This document shows, piece after piece, positions 9,004 to 19,735 of a stretch of DNA of 64,000 nt (positions are counted from its first letter, which is position 1; each line of letters starts with the position of its first letter). The position numbers were made by a program, and so were the translations under genes. Source of the stretch: Mesostigma viride (taxonomy: Eukaryota > Streptophyta > Mesostigmatophyceae > Mesostigmatales > Mesostigmataceae); assembly GCA_009746045.1 (NCBI GenBank), contig RPFO01000702.1:1306001-1370000 (forward strand). The letters are read 5' to 3'. Below the pieces are notes generated by a model. It was not told the DNA's origin and ran no database searches. It saw only the letters and a list, made by a program, of their open reading frames with translations.

Positions 9004-9996
9004 GTGCAAACTCCAGATATGGTTGCAAAGGCTTATAACAGAATTAGCGGTTACGTTCATAATACTCCTCTTTTATATTCTGAGACCTTAAATAAAATAG
9101 TAGGTAGTCAGGTTTATTTTAAAATGGATGCGACGCAAAAAACCGGTTCTTTTAAAATAAGAGGCGTACTTAACCATCTTCTGGCTCTTAAAGAAAGCAA
9201 TAAAATGCCTGGCAAAATTGTTGCTTATAGCACAGGTAATCATGCACTTGCCATGGCCTATACTGCTAAATTATTTGGAATTCATGCAAGAGTGTATTTA
9301 CCACAAAACGTTTCTCCTATCAAAAAAAGAATTGCTAAATATTACGGGGCTGAGGTAATGGAAGTAAAAACCCGCTTAGAAGCAGAGAACTTATCAAAAA
9401 AAGATGGAGATAACGGTTTTTATTATTTACATCCTTCTGACGATGACCAGACAATAGCTGGAGCTGGTACTATGTGTTACGAAGCTTTAATAGAAATGAA
9501 AAAGCGTAATATCAAAATGCCAGAGGCAATATTTGCTTCCTGTGGAGGCGGCGGGTTACTTGCTGGAACTTATCTGGCCAAGAACTTATTATCCCCTTCC
9601 TCAAAACTCATTGGTGCTGAACCTGAAATTGCCAACGATGCTTACAAATCATTACAATCTGGAGAAATTAACCGATTTGACGATTCTCCCAAAACCATAG
9701 CCGATGGCCTTAGAGCTCTTTCAATATGCCAAAGGACATTTAATTATTTAAAAAAATTGGATGGTTTTTGCACCTGTAGTGAAGAATCAATTTACTATTG
9801 GACCGCATGGCTTATGCAAACAACAAAGGTTACTTGCGAACCCTCTGCAGCTATTAGTATGGCCGCTGCATATAATTGGCTAAAAGAAAATAACGCAAAA
9901 AAAACTATTCTTATCCTCATTTCTGGGGGAAATATCGATCCCAGTCTTTATCACGATCTATGGAATCAGGATCACCTAGCGATACTACCGGAATAA
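9004..9996 (+). CDS. PLP-dependent threonine dehydratase/serine racemase-like enzyme
   Basis: The 330-residue protein belongs to the fold-type II PLP enzymes. The PLP lysine lies in KTGSFKIRG (near residue 49), the substrate loop in STGNHALAMA, and the phosphate-cup glycines in SCGGGGLLAG (near 180). Length matches the catalytic domain of threonine dehydratase or serine/aspartate racemase without a regulatory ACT domain. Such enzymes release ammonia and a 2-oxo acid from Ser or Thr, or racemise Ser; the substrate cannot be told from sequence alone. The longest frame starts at GTG 9004; ATG 9019 is an alternative five codons in. It stands alone, divergent from lon. Confidence 0.85.
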   Translation: MQTPDMVAKAYNRISGYVHNTPLLYSETLNKIVGSQVYFKMDATQKTGSFKIRGVLNHLLALKESNKMPGKIVAYSTGNHALAMAYTAKLFGIHARVYLPQNVSPIKKRIAKYYGAEVMEVKTRLEAENLSKKDGDNGFYYLHPSDDDQTIAGAGTMCYEALIEMKKRNIKMPEAIFASCGGGGLLAGTYLAKNLLSPSSKLIGAEPEIANDAYKSLQSGEINRFDDSPKTIADGLRALSICQRTFNYLKKLDGFCTCSEESIYYWTAWLMQTTKVTCEPSAAISMAAAYNWLKENNAKKTILILISGGNIDPSLYHDLWNQDHLAILPE

Positions 9997-10072
9997 ATTT
10001 TATACAGTGAGATAAATTTGGTTAAAGTAGGCAATTAACTATTATTTAAGGCAAATTGTACTGTTTTTAACA

Positions 10073-10120
10073 TAAAAAAAAGAAATCCAGATTTAAGAAT
10101 TATTTTTCTGGATTTCCTTT
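10073..10120 (-). terminator. Strong terminator, active on the minus strand
   Basis: A perfect 9-bp stem, GAAATCCAG (10082-10090) with CTGGATTTC (10108-10116), has a 17-nt loop. Read on the minus strand it is followed by a run of T (the A-run at 10074-10081). It closes the transcript of the gene at 10236-11183. On the plus strand it could also serve the PLP gene, though less well. Confidence 0.85.
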
Positions 10121-10235
10121 ATGGTTAGAATTAGCTGTAATTCAATTATAATTGAGGCAAAAATTATGCAATAGCATCTAGCAAACCTTCGTGGTTACCA
10201 TGATCTCCGCCAATAGCAACATCATCGGTATTATC

Positions 10236-11183
10236 CTAAAAAGAACCACCAATATCTAGTTCACTTCTATCCATCGGTTCAATTGCTTTAAGACGATCTT
10301 TATAGTCTTTTGCTATAGCTTGTAACTCATTATATTCCCCTTCAAGTCTCAATACTTCTTCTTCCTTCTGAGTCTCGTAACTTTTAAAACTCCATCTTGT
10401 TGTCTTAAAATTTGCTAACTTTTCTTCCACATAACCGTCAACACTCTGGTCTGAAAGCTTAAGGGCAAGAGCTTTCACTAAAAGTGCCTGGCCATCCTGG
10501 TGATTCCCGTACTCTTTAAGCACTTGCCTATAAATATCCCCATCAGTAAGATATACAACAGGGACATCTTCTATAATCTCATTGCTGTAAACTTTCAGTC
10601 CATCTTCAGTTTCTACAAATCTTGACATTAATTGTGTATCAGTTTCCTGGATTTCCCTGCCTACTATTGTATATGACATATTATCGTTTTGGTCATATTG
10701 TGTTTTGACAATAGCTTGCAAAGTAAATGGATTGGTTATTTTTTTTGCGTGACTACCCTCAATAACATGGCCTGTACTAATATCGATATTATTTCTATCT
10801 ATTATTGCTATATTGGTCCAAGTTGATACATCGCTAATATCTTCTATATCAGCTGTTGCTAAAAACATTCCTTCTTTGTTTGTTAATGCTTTTAAATTTT
10901 CTAGCGTTTCGATTTCCTTATCGTATGATTTTTTAATTTTGTAACCATAAAAATATCCACTAAGTGTCGCAACTCCGCCTATTGCTTTACCAACAAAACT
11001 AGGTATAAGGGCTGTATTTGAAGCTTGAGAAGCAATTATTCCCCCTGCCACGGTACTAGTTAAGATCGTTGCATTAGCCTCTACTTTTTGCCAGAACTTT
11101 TGTTTATTAATAAGTTTTTGGAAAGTTGTTCCACTTGGGTTTTTTGGTAAATATGTAGTAAGTCTACTAACTATATTAAACAT
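10236..11183 (-). CDS. Hypothetical protein, possibly cut short by an in-frame TAG
   Basis: The 315-residue product is not recognised. It starts MFNIVSRLTTYLPKNP. A hydrophobic hairpin-like region follows at about residues 37-80 (ILTSTVAGGIIASQ and VGKAIGGVATLSGYFYGY), then a soluble region, ending in a coiled coil (about 270-305, EEEVLRLEGEYNELQAIAKDYKDRL). The ribosome site GGAG stands before ATG 11183. After its TAG the same frame stays open for 23 more codons (10164-10235), reading DNTDDVAIGGDHGNHEGLL and ending at TAA just before the terminator. That tail continues the acidic, glycine-rich end GGSF, so the original protein was probably 338 residues. A membrane-linked, lineage-specific protein is the most that can be said. 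Confidence 0.7.
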   Translation of the reverse strand: MFNIVSRLTTYLPKNPSGTTFQKLINKQKFWQKVEANATILTSTVAGGIIASQASNTALIPSFVGKAIGGVATLSGYFYGYKIKKSYDKEIETLENLKALTNKEGMFLATADIEDISDVSTWTNIAIIDRNNIDISTGHVIEGSHAKKITNPFTLQAIVKTQYDQNDNMSYTIVGREIQETDTQLMSRFVETEDGLKVYSNEIIEDVPVVYLTDGDIYRQVLKEYGNHQDGQALLVKALALKLSDQSVDGYVEEKLANFKTTRWSFKSYETQKEEEVLRLEGEYNELQAIAKDYKDRLKAIEPMDRSELDIGGSF

Positions 11184-11432
11184 TACGTTCTCCAGTTATT
11201 TATTTTTGTTAACTTATTGCAATACAATTGCAGTTCAAGTATTAACAAAAGTCAACTTATTATTTTGATTCTTTGATAATAATTAGAAATATAACCTTTT
11301 TAAAATAGGAGAAAAAAGTAAAACCAGTTTATTTAAGTCGTAGATTAGGTAGTATACAATCAGTTATGTTGTATAAATTATTATCTAAATATAATTAAGA
11401 ATCATTAACTACGTTTCGGTCAGATAATAATT

Positions 11433-13658
11433 TTAACTAAACTTATTATCTTTAGGAAAGCCTGTTGGTGGCATTTTTCCTATACTACCGCGTTTAGCTC
11501 GCCAGGACATTATCTGCGTTTCAAGGCGAGTTTTATTACCCAGTGTCCAAGAAAGCCCCTCTCCAGAATTAAATACTTTCAGATCACTAAGCTCGGCATC
11601 TCGATATTTCTGCAAGGCCACACCTTGCCCTCTTTTGAGCTCTGGTATTTCCTCAATTGCAAATACTACTAACTTCCGATTAGTACCGATTACTGCTACC
11701 ATATCTCCTTTATCTAAAGGCTTGCACATAATACATTTATGATCACCGGTTATTTGCATGATTTGTTTTCCTCCTTTTGTTCCGGCAATTACATCATCTG
11801 AGTTTACTATAAAACCCTTACCGTTACTTGCCGCCACTAATATTTTCTGACGAGATTTATATGGTATAATATTTACTATTTCATTGTTCTCTATTTCAAT
11901 CATTAATTTTATTGATTCTCCTGAACCTTTACCTTTAGCAATATTATCAGCAAGAATGGTGAAAAACTTGCCATTAGCAGCGCTAATAATTATATTATCG
12001 GTAGTGTAAGTCTCTATATTAAATTGTTCGCCGTCTCCTTCTTTATATTTGATATGGCTTAAATCTAGATTATGACCTTTCATACTGCGTATCCACCCCA
12101 TTTTAGAACAGATAATAGTAATAGGCTCTTTCTCAATAAAAGCAGAAATATCCACTACTTGAGCAGCACCTTCTATTTGTTCAAAAGTAGTTTTGCGTGC
12201 TCCTAGGCTTGTATTTAAGCCAAATCTCTTTTGCAAAATTTTCAGCTCATTTTTAATTAACTGCCATAATTTTTTCGGGTCGTCTAAAACCTGGGAATAT
12301 CCCTCGTGTTTCTTCTGAAGTTCATCATGCTCAGAATTAATTTGTTCTTCTTCTAGTTTTCTAAGAGATCTAAGTTTAATATTTAAAATAGCTTCAGCTT
12401 GCGTATCAGTAATTTTAAACTGTGCCATCATTTCTTGTTTAGGATGATCTTCCTCTCTGATAATCCTTATAACTTCGTCAATATTGAGATAAGCAATTTT
12501 CAAAGCGGCAAGTATCTCAAGTCGTTCTTCTATCCTTTTTATTTCAAATTTGGTACGCCTTGTTACTATTATCTGACGATAGGACAGAAATTCTTTTAGC
12601 ACTTCAAGAATATTCATTACTCGTGGAGCGTTATCAGAGGCAAGGACATTCATGTTTAAATGAACACGAGACTCAAGAGCTGTCTGCCTGAAGAGAGATT
12701 CCATAACAATTTCAGGTAAGCAGCTTCTTCCTTTGGGCTCTATAACAATTCTTATTTCTTCGGTAGATTCATCTCTAATATTACCGATAAGCGGTAACTT
12801 TTTATCCCTAAGTAGGTTGGCAATATGCTCGATTAATTTTGACTTTTGAGTTTGATAAGGAATTTCCTTTATAACAATTTGGTACAGACCATGGCTAAAA
12901 TTTTCTCTTTCCCAGCGGGCTCTAACTCTAAAACTTCCTCTGCCAGTTTTATAGGCTTGCATTATGGTATCTGGAGAATCAATAATTACACCACCGGTCG
13001 GAAAATCCGGTCCTTTAATAAACTTCATTATTTCTTCAGTTTTATTAACACCAGAATTATCAATTAAGTAAATAAGCGCATCACATAACTCATGTAAATT
13101 ATGCGGGGGAATACTAGTTGCCATCCCAACAGCTATTCCTTCAGAACCATTAGCAAGTAAGTTGGGGAAAGCTGCAGGCATTAGTTCTGGCTCAGTATCA
13201 GAATCATCGTAAGTAGGGCGAAAATTCACCGTGTCCTTATCTATGTCCTCCATAAGCATAGTGCAAATTTCAGTCATTCGTGATTCAGTATAACGCATTG
13301 CAGCTGCGTTATCTCCGTCAATCGACCCGAAATTACCTTGGCCATCTATAAGTGGATATCTTAAAGAGAAATTTTGCGCTAATCTAACAAGAGTATCATA
13401 AATCGCCGTATCCCCATGAGGGTGGTATTTACCAATTACATCCCCAACTACCCTTGCACATTTTTTATAACCAGAAGTTGGATCAAGTCTTAATTTCAGC
13501 ATTGCATAGAGTAACCTTCGATGCACCGGTTTTAATCCGTCCCTAACATCGGGTAACGACCTAGACATAATTGTTGATAACGCATACGAAAGGTAACGCT
13601 CGGAAATCGCATTTCCAAAATCAACAATTTCAATATTAGTAGCTTTTTTATCTATCAT
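11433..13658 (-). CDS. parC: DNA topoisomerase IV subunit A (ParC)
   Basis: ParC with ParE unlinks replicated chromosomes. The 741-residue product has the GyrA/ParC core: [46 protein letters not shown], and the DNA-cleaving Tyr in AAMRYTESR (about residue 120). A tower and coiled-coil domain follow, and then a degenerate beta-pinwheel C-terminus. It lacks the GyrA box (QRRGGKG) in the C-terminal domain, which separates it from GyrA, and its length is that of alphaproteobacterial ParC. The ppiD-like gene lies 37 bp upstream on the same strand, so the two may be cotranscribed. Confidence 0.94.
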   Translation of the reverse strand: MIDKKATNIEIVDFGNAISERYLSYALSTIMSRSLPDVRDGLKPVHRRLLYAMLKLRLDPTSGYKKCARVVGDVIGKYHPHGDTAIYDTLVRLAQNFSLRYPLIDGQGNFGSIDGDNAAAMRYTESRMTEICTMLMEDIDKDTVNFRPTYDDSDTEPELMPAAFPNLLANGSEGIAVGMATSIPPHNLHELCDALIYLIDNSGVNKTEEIMKFIKGPDFPTGGVIIDSPDTIMQAYKTGRGSFRVRARWERENFSHGLYQIVIKEIPYQTQKSKLIEHIANLLRDKKLPLIGNIRDESTEEIRIVIEPKGRSCLPEIVMESLFRQTALESRVHLNMNVLASDNAPRVMNILEVLKEFLSYRQIIVTRRTKFEIKRIEERLEILAALKIAYLNIDEVIRIIREEDHPKQEMMAQFKITDTQAEAILNIKLRSLRKLEEEQINSEHDELQKKHEGYSQVLDDPKKLWQLIKNELKILQKRFGLNTSLGARKTTFEQIEGAAQVVDISAFIEKEPITIICSKMGWIRSMKGHNLDLSHIKYKEGDGEQFNIETYTTDNIIISAANGKFFTILADNIAKGKGSGESIKLMIEIENNEIVNIIPYKSRQKILVAASNGKGFIVNSDDVIAGTKGGKQIMQITGDHKCIMCKPLDKGDMVAVIGTNRKLVVFAIEEIPELKRGQGVALQKYRDAELSDLKVFNSGEGLSWTLGNKTRLETQIMSWRAKRGSIGKMPPTGFPKDNKFS

Positions 13659-13695
13659 GCATTTCTCTAACTGCCGTAAACCTTCTTTATAAGCA

Positions 13696-15273
13696 TTACA
13701 TATTCACTTTCACGTCGTTCTGTTCGGCAAGATATCCTATTAGCTCCTGCATAATACCCTCCTTAATGGTATTATGCATCTGAATTAAAGACTTCTCCTT
13801 GATTTTCCTTGCTTTATTTAAATCTATTTTGTTATCTTTAATAAAAGCAAAATAGGCTTTATTGCCATCTTTAACTAAGCTAGTTATCTGCCCTTTTTCA
13901 GTTTTGAAGATTAAATATGCTAATTCAGGATTCATTTGTTCTTTCATGCCGAAATCAGCCCGAGTCATAGATTTGTTACTCTCCACTACTATACCTTTAT
14001 TTTTTAACAATTCTAAATTTACCTTTTTCTCTTGATAATTTTTTTGTACTTGCTCAAGAATCTTGATATTTTCACCAGCAATAGCTTTTGCCTGGAGTAT
14101 AGAAGAAATTTGATCTTTTACTTCTTCAAATTCTTGTTTTCGCGAAGGGGTTATCTTAACTAGTTCTCCAAGAACAATTTTATTTTGATTTGATAACTCT
14201 AAAGGATAAGAAACTTCTCCCTCCAGCATTTCAAAAACTGAATCCGCAATTTCTGAAATATTTAAATTACTATCCTCAGCCAAAGCATCCTTGCTAATAG
14301 GTTTCATCTTAGAAACTTTTATACCATGTTTTGCGGCAATTTCCTTTAAAGTTAAACCTGATGCTACTTCTTCTTCAAGAGATTTAGAAAATTGCGTTAT
14401 TAGGTCTTCTAGCTTCGTAGTTTGTAATATTTCCCGTATCTCTTCTTTAACCACTGAATAAGGCTTATTATCAAATTCATTTTTATTTGCTTCATAATAA
14501 GCCTGCGTTTCCTTTTCTCCTAGATCGAGTTTTTTAGCAAAAAAATCTTTATCAATCATTATATAATCAAAGCTTCTTAGTTCCGGTAGTACAAAGTTAC
14601 TTTCATTATTTTTATAAAAATCCTCAAGCTCTTTACTGTCTGGTTCTTCAACTGAAGTAACATTTTTTTTATTAGCTAAATCTATACTAACAATGTCAAA
14701 ATATTTAGTTTCAGCCATATAATTGATCATATTATTGATCATTATTTTAGGAGGTTGAAAAGATTGCATAAATATATCAAGCAAAGAATTTTTAATTAAA
14801 CTTTTCTTTAGATTTTCTAGATACTCATCTTCCATTCTCTGGGAATTATGGAAAGCCGCCTTGAATAACTTTAAATCAAAATTACCATTTTTATTCTTAA
14901 AATAAGGTATTTTTTTAACAAAATTTATGACCGTTTCATCACTAATTTCCAGATCATATATTTTAGCAAGGTAGCTAATCATTGATTCGTTTATTAGACT
15001 TGTTATTATCTGCTGATCAAGATTTAAAGCTTTGATCTGTTCTTCAGTAAGATTTATGTTGTTCTCACGCTGCAAAACTTCTATTTCTTTTGCCTTTACA
15101 GCTAAAAAAGTTTCAATAGGAATAGATTCCGTTTTACTGAAAGTAACTATATCTCCGCTCTTATTGCCGCTTAGGAAACTAGACGCGCCGATTCCAACAA
15201 AGCTTAGGGCAATTAAACCCAGTAATATCTTAACAAAAATATTATCAGCACTTTTCCGAAATTTGATTAACAT
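13696..15273 (-). CDS. ppiD: PpiD-like periplasmic folding chaperone (SurA N-terminal type)
   Basis: The 525-residue protein has a short basic start and one membrane helix (about residues 14-33, [19 protein letters not shown]). A SurA_N-3-like helical chaperone region (about 40-190) and a parvulin-like middle and end follow. PpiD is an inner-membrane-anchored chaperone that meets proteins leaving the Sec translocon. The peptidyl-prolyl isomerase domain is poorly conserved, as in most PpiD proteins, so isomerase activity is doubtful. It sits upstream of parC on the same strand and divergent from tpiA-secG, secG being part of the translocon it works with. Confidence 0.82.
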   Translation of the reverse strand: MLIKFRKSADNIFVKILLGLIALSFVGIGASSFLSGNKSGDIVTFSKTESIPIETFLAVKAKEIEVLQRENNINLTEEQIKALNLDQQIITSLINESMISYLAKIYDLEISDETVINFVKKIPYFKNKNGNFDLKLFKAAFHNSQRMEDEYLENLKKSLIKNSLLDIFMQSFQPPKIMINNMINYMAETKYFDIVSIDLANKKNVTSVEEPDSKELEDFYKNNESNFVLPELRSFDYIMIDKDFFAKKLDLGEKETQAYYEANKNEFDNKPYSVVKEEIREILQTTKLEDLITQFSKSLEEEVASGLTLKEIAAKHGIKVSKMKPISKDALAEDSNLNISEIADSVFEMLEGEVSYPLELSNQNKIVLGELVKITPSRKQEFEEVKDQISSILQAKAIAGENIKILEQVQKNYQEKKVNLELLKNKGIVVESNKSMTRADFGMKEQMNPELAYLIFKTEKGQITSLVKDGNKAYFAFIKDNKIDLNKARKIKEKSLIQMHNTIKEGIMQELIGYLAEQNDVKVNM

Positions 15274-15350
15274 AAAAATTACAATTTACTTCTTATTTAT
15301 TTAATTTATAAAATAGATAGCAAATCACATAACTGCAAGGAATTTTTCCT

Positions 15351-16061
15351 ATGGAACAACTGATTATAGCAAACTGGAAAATGAATTTGACCTTTAAAGA
15401 GGCATCAAATCTTACCAGATTCATATCTGAGCATAATAATTGCCATAAATTAATTATCGCCTCTCCTGCCCCTTATATTGCCTATCTTGCACAAAACTAC
15501 CAACAATTAAGTTTTTGCGCCCAAGACGTAAGCGTCAAAAATGCTTTTGGTTCTTATACAGGAGAAAGTTCAGCTAAATTTTTTAAAAGCTGCGGGGTTA
15601 ATTACTCTTTAATAGGTCATAGCGAGAGAAGAACTTTATTCGGAGAAACTAACGGAATAGTCAGAAAAAAAGCAGAAGTTTGTATTGAAAATCAAATAAC
15701 TCCTATCATTTGCATAGGAGAGTCTGAAGAGCTTCGTAATAGCGGTAGTTATAAAGAATTTTTATTAACTCAGCTAGAAGAATCCCTACCTAAAACAGAT
15801 AAAAGAATGATCGTCGCTTATGAACCTGTGTGGGCAATTGGAACCCAAATTACCCCGACAATCGACCAAATAAGTGAAGTAGCAGAATTAATAAAAACCA
15901 AATACCAGAGTATTGTTGCAAAAACTATGCAGCTAGTGTATGGTGGATCGGTAAACTCTGAAAACTGCAAAGATATAATCAATATAAAGGATATTTCCGG
16001 TATATTAGTAGGAGGGGCTTCTTTAAATAAAGATAAATTGTTTAAAATTTTAAATTCGTAA
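15351..16061 (+). CDS. tpiA: Triosephosphate isomerase
   Basis: The enzyme interconverts dihydroxyacetone phosphate and glyceraldehyde 3-phosphate. The 236-residue barrel shows all catalytic parts: ANWKMN (Lys near residue 10), GHSERR (His near 90), AYEPVWAIGT (Glu near 157) and YGGSVN for phosphate binding. In Rickettsiaceae, which lack most of glycolysis, it probably serves glycerol-phosphate and lipid supply; that is inference from the lineage. It is first in a plus-strand operon: secG starts 15-24 bp after its stop. Confidence 0.97.
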   Translation: MEQLIIANWKMNLTFKEASNLTRFISEHNNCHKLIIASPAPYIAYLAQNYQQLSFCAQDVSVKNAFGSYTGESSAKFFKSCGVNYSLIGHSERRTLFGETNGIVRKKAEVCIENQITPIICIGESEELRNSGSYKEFLLTQLEESLPKTDKRMIVAYEPVWAIGTQITPTIDQISEVAELIKTKYQSIVAKTMQLVYGGSVNSENCKDIINIKDISGILVGGASLNKDKLFKILNS

Positions 16062-16085
16062 ATAACCAATATTTATTTGAAAAAT

Positions 16086-16406
16086 ATGTTAAATACTCTT
16101 CTATTTGTTCATTTAATCATTGCTGCGCTACTTGTTGTCGTGATTCTGCTGCAAAAAACCAGTACAGATGGTTTAAGCGGCATTGGTGGCGGTGGCAATA
16201 ATATGGGAATAATGAGTGGTCGCTCTGCTGCCAATTTCTTAACTAGAACAACAATAATATTAGCAATAGTGTTTTTTGTGAATGCTATTATACTTGCTAA
16301 TTTATCCACGCAAAAGCACAACGATTTTGCCACAAAATTAGAAAAAATTGAACAAAACGAAAATAACCAAAGAGTAGAAGAAGAAACTATACCAATAGCT
16401 AAATAA
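16086..16406 (+). CDS. secG: Protein-export membrane protein SecG
   Basis: SecG is the small third subunit of the SecYEG channel. The product of about 106 residues has two membrane helices (LLFVHLIIAALLVVVILLQ, and TTIILAIVFFVNAIILANL) around the family loop TDGLSGIGGG and the SGRSAANFLTRTT segment. A polar tail follows. The frame opens at TTG 16077, but ATG 16086 gives the usual SecG start (MLNTLLFVHL), so I chose it. It lies between tpiA and kdsA, an order familiar from alphaproteobacteria. Confidence 0.94.
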   Translation: MLNTLLFVHLIIAALLVVVILLQKTSTDGLSGIGGGGNNMGIMSGRSAANFLTRTTIILAIVFFVNAIILANLSTQKHNDFATKLEKIEQNENNQRVEEETIPIAK

Positions 16407-16463
16407 GCGTTTCCACAAAGCTTCTATTTTGCAAAACCTAATCTTAAAAAAATAAATATATTT

Positions 16464-17288
16464 ATGGTAAATATAATAAAAATAGGAAATGTTAAGATTG
16501 CAAATAATCTACCTTTTACTTTAGCTGCCGGTCCCTGCCAAATAGAAACCCTTGATCATGCTTTATTTATGGCAAGCAGCATAAAAAAAATAACCGATAA
16601 GCTAAATATCCCTTTTATTTATAAATCATCTTATGATAAAGCAAATAGAACTTCTGTAAATAGTCCAAGAGGGGCAGGAATAGAAAAAGGCCTTAAGATA
16701 TTACAGAAGGTAAAATCTAAAATTGGCTGTCCTATTTTAACAGATGTTCATAATGAAGCACACTGTTCTCTAGCCGCAGAGGTTGCAGATATTTTACAGA
16801 TTCCCGCTTTTTTATGTAGACAGACAGATTTGCTAATGGCGGCTGCCAAAACCGGTAAAATCGTAAAGGTTAAGAAAGGACAATTTCTTGCACCTTGGGA
16901 CATGAAAAATGTTTATGAGAAATTAAAGACTTTTAATGCGACCGGCATTATTTTAACTGAAAGAGGAACGTGCTTTGGCTATAATAGCTTAATATCAGAC
17001 ATGAGGGCTTTGCCGATCATGGCAGAAACAGGCGCTCCTGTTTTCTTTGATGCTACCCATTCGGTACAACAACCTGGAGGTATCGGTTCTAGCAGCGGTG
17101 GGCAAAAGCAATACATCGAGCTATTAGCGAAATGCGCTGTAACTGCAGGAGTTGCAGGAATATTTATAGAAACTCATCAAGACCCTATTAATGCCCCAAG
17201 TGATGGGCCTTGTATGCTTGAATTAAGTAATTTAGAAAAAGTACTTATAAAGCTTAAACGCTATGATGAACTTACAAAAGGATTATAA
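16464..17288 (+). CDS. kdsA: 3-deoxy-8-phosphooctulonate (KDO-8-P) synthase
   Basis: The enzyme joins phosphoenolpyruvate and arabinose 5-phosphate to make KDO 8-phosphate for the LPS inner core. The 274-residue product shows [47 protein letters not shown] and [10 protein letters not shown] in the family order. Its presence means this organism makes LPS, as Rickettsia does and Anaplasmataceae do not. The gene is third after tpiA and secG with 57 bp before it; a pyrG gene, often found here, is absent. Confidence 0.97.
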   Translation: MVNIIKIGNVKIANNLPFTLAAGPCQIETLDHALFMASSIKKITDKLNIPFIYKSSYDKANRTSVNSPRGAGIEKGLKILQKVKSKIGCPILTDVHNEAHCSLAAEVADILQIPAFLCRQTDLLMAAAKTGKIVKVKKGQFLAPWDMKNVYEKLKTFNATGIILTERGTCFGYNSLISDMRALPIMAETGAPVFFDATHSVQQPGGIGSSSGGQKQYIELLAKCAVTAGVAGIFIETHQDPINAPSDGPCMLELSNLEKVLIKLKRYDELTKGL

Positions 17289-17339
17289 AACCTCACTTTA
17301 GAATAGGCAGAGTTGTATATCTGAGCATCCATTACTCTT

Positions 17340-17830
17340 TCAAAATGAATTTTCGTAATTCTTTCCCAAATATAATTTCATACCTTCGTGGCTTGCCTCA
17401 AAGCCACGTTTTTTATAAAAATGTTTTGCTTAGACTCTCTTTTTATTTGTTGTAAGACCAATAATAGAAACGTCCATATCTTTGGCATAGCTAATTGCTT
17501 GGTCAAAACATCCAGCTTCCTATTTTCTGGTCTCTGTATTTACCTAAGACTCGCACAGCTTCTATTTGTATACGGGTACTGCCGACAAAAGTGAGCGATG
17601 GTATAATAGTAAAGTGGCAAGTACCGATAATTTCATCGCCGTTTTCTACCACTATTAAATATTGATTTGGGTCGCTATCGATTTTTTGAAATTGCTTTTA
17701 TGTAATTTTCATCAAGTTCAGCTGATTGTGATTCTCTTGCCCACCCCGCCAAGCTCATCTTCTAAGAGAAGCTCTATAATTTGATGCAAATCAGCAATTC
17801 TTGCTTTCCTGTGTATAAAAGTGCTAATAT
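17340..17830 (-). pseudogene. GNAT-family acetyltransferase pseudogene
   Basis: Translating the minus strand in short pieces gives a recognisable GNAT protein spread over several frames. An N-terminal piece reads HRKARIADLHQIIELLLEDE. A middle piece reads DPNQYLIVVENGDEIIGTCHFTIIP. The acetyl-CoA region reads VRVLGKYRDQKIGSWMF, and the end reads HFYKKRGFEASHEGMKL, closing at TGA 17340-17342. At least three frameshifts and an in-frame stop interrupt it, so it is decayed. The order of motifs is that of a small (about 160-residue) N-acetyltransferase. It fills the gap between kdsA and fabF, and no other gene is seen there. Confidence 0.8.
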
Positions 17831-17910
17831 TTACATGCTCTCGTTCATGATTTTTTATTTCAAGGCTAAGAAGATATACAAATCACATTTGTGTAATTTA
17901 AAAAAGTAAA

Positions 17911-19146
17911 TTATATCCTTTTTAATAGCAAGCTAGCATTTGTACCGCCAAAACCAAAAGAGTTAGTTAAAGCGTAAGTGATTTCTCTTTCCTTTGCTTT
18001 TAAAGGAACTAAATCTATTTTAACATCTTCGATAGGATTATGTAAGTTAATAGTAGGGGGAGCTATTTGGTCTCTAATGGCTAGAGCGGTAAATATTGCC
18101 TCTACACTACCTGCTGCTCCAAGCAAATGACCTATAGAAGATTTTGTTGAAGACATACTAAAGTTTTTGTTATTGGCAAACAACGTTTGCACTGCATTCA
18201 GTTCAACCCCATCTCCAATTTTGGTAGAAGTTCCGTGAGCATTAATATAATCTATTTGCTCCGGTGTAACTTTTGCATCTTTTAAGGCATTTTCCATGGC
18301 CCGATAAGCTCCTCGGCCATTTGGAGCAGTAATATGGTAGGCATCACTAGTTAATCCATAACCGATTATTTCGGCATAGATTTTTGCACCTCTGGCCTTG
18401 GCATGTTCATATTCTTCAAGAACTACAACACCAGCCCCCTCACCCATAACAAAACCATCATGGCCCTGATCCCAAGGTCTTGAGGCTTCAGTAGGATTGT
18501 CATTAAAACTTGTAGCGAGAGCCCTGGCTGCAACGAAGCCAGCTACTCCGGTAGGGGTAATAGGAGCTTCAGCCCCTCCCGCTATCATCACATCAGCGTC
18601 ACCATATTTGATCATCCTGGCAGCATCACCAATTGCATGAGCTCCAGTGGAACAAGCTGTAGCAACAGCACTATTTGGTCCGGCAAAACCGTATTTGATT
18701 GATACGTGACCGGAAAGTAAGTTTACTAACGAGGCAGGAATAAAATAAGGACTCACTTTTCCCCTCGCTGAATTATGAAATTCAACAGAAGTTTTTTCAA
18801 TAGTACTAAGGCCTCCTATGCCAGAACCAATTATTACTCCTGTCCTATCCTTGTCATAATCTGTTTGCGGTAGAATATTGGAATCCTCAACAGCTTCTAT
18901 TGCAGCTGCTATTCCAAAATGAATAAACCTATCCATTTTCCTTACATCGCCTGGATTGATATAATCCTCAGCATTAAACTCAGGAATTTCTGAAGCAATT
19001 TTACAGGGTAGTTTTTCAGTATCAAAAGTCGTAATCTTTTTTACCCCGCTCTCCCCTGCTAGAATTCTAGACCAGCTCTTAGGAACACTCATAGCTAAGG
19101 AAGTTATCATTCCAACGCCAGTTATCACTACTCTTTTAGTAGACAT
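17911..19146 (-). CDS. fabF: Beta-ketoacyl-ACP synthase II
   Basis: FabF extends acyl-ACP by condensation with malonyl-ACP in type II fatty-acid synthesis. The 411-residue thiolase-fold protein has the catalytic Cys in ATACSTGAHAIG (near residue 163) and the two His in NAHGTSTKIGD and SSIGHLLGAAG. The C-terminus is NSFGFGGTNASLLL. It lies downstream of acpP on the same strand (159 bp apart), with fabG further up, a normal fab cluster order. Confidence 0.98.
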   Translation of the reverse strand: MSTKRVVITGVGMITSLAMSVPKSWSRILAGESGVKKITTFDTEKLPCKIASEIPEFNAEDYINPGDVRKMDRFIHFGIAAAIEAVEDSNILPQTDYDKDRTGVIIGSGIGGLSTIEKTSVEFHNSARGKVSPYFIPASLVNLLSGHVSIKYGFAGPNSAVATACSTGAHAIGDAARMIKYGDADVMIAGGAEAPITPTGVAGFVAARALATSFNDNPTEASRPWDQGHDGFVMGEGAGVVVLEEYEHAKARGAKIYAEIIGYGLTSDAYHITAPNGRGAYRAMENALKDAKVTPEQIDYINAHGTSTKIGDGVELNAVQTLFANNKNFSMSSTKSSIGHLLGAAGSVEAIFTALAIRDQIAPPTINLHNPIEDVKIDLVPLKAKEREITYALTNSFGFGGTNASLLLKRI

Positions 19147-19305
19147 ATTAATATCGTTTATTTTTTTTAAATCACATTTACATCCATAAGCAAGATATTC
19201 CTAAATATATAATCTAAAATATCTTGCGATTATTTAAACGAAAACTGCGACTAGTTCATAACGTTTTTAAACTTTAATACAAAGCTTATAAAAAAGCTTT
19301 AATCT

Positions 19306-19548
19306 TTAGGCATTTATATGTGTTTCAACATACTTTACCGCATCTGTTACGGTGGTAATTTTACTTGCCTTATCGTCTGGTATATCGCATTCAAAAGCAG
19401 CTTCTATTGCCATCATTAGCTCAACTAAATCCAAGCTATCTGCTCCGAGATCGTCAACAAACTTTGAATCTGGAGAAATAGTGCTTTCATCTATCCTAAG
19501 AGTCTCAGCAACAGTTTTAATTATCTTCTGTTCGATATTATCACTCAT
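19306..19548 (-). CDS. acpP: Acyl carrier protein
   Basis: The small acidic carrier holds growing acyl chains on a phosphopantetheine arm attached to Ser in DLGADSLDLVELMMAIE (DSL motif, near residue 37). I chose ATG 19546-19548 (80 residues, MSDNIEQKII) because GAGG lies 7 nt upstream. The frame can be read from TTG 19554, two codons earlier, but that start would bury the ribosome site. It sits between fabG and fabF. Confidence 0.97.
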   Translation of the reverse strand: MSDNIEQKIIKTVAETLRIDESTISPDSKFVDDLGADSLDLVELMMAIEAAFECDIPDDKASKITTVTDAVKYVETHINA

Positions 19549-19735
19549 AAACAAACCTCATTATCGTTTTCATAATTTGTTATTCTGCGTTAAGGCAAAA
19601 TCCTAGTTTCAATCTTTTAGCACAAAAAAAATCTTTTTGCTAGAATAAAAATAAATTTATGCTGGTCAATTATTAGTTGTTTTAAAATTCTCCAAAGATA
19701 TTAAATCATTCTAGATTCTTACGATTCTTCTATAT

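Noticed and set aside
10236-11183. U-box-like fold in the unknown protein (STGHVIEGSHAKKITNPFT)
   Set aside because: The resemblance is a few residues only and lacks the Cys-Pro core; not enough to call.
17388-17594. 68-codon plus-strand frame after kdsA
   Set aside because: It lies opposite the GNAT pseudogene, whose motifs explain the sequence.
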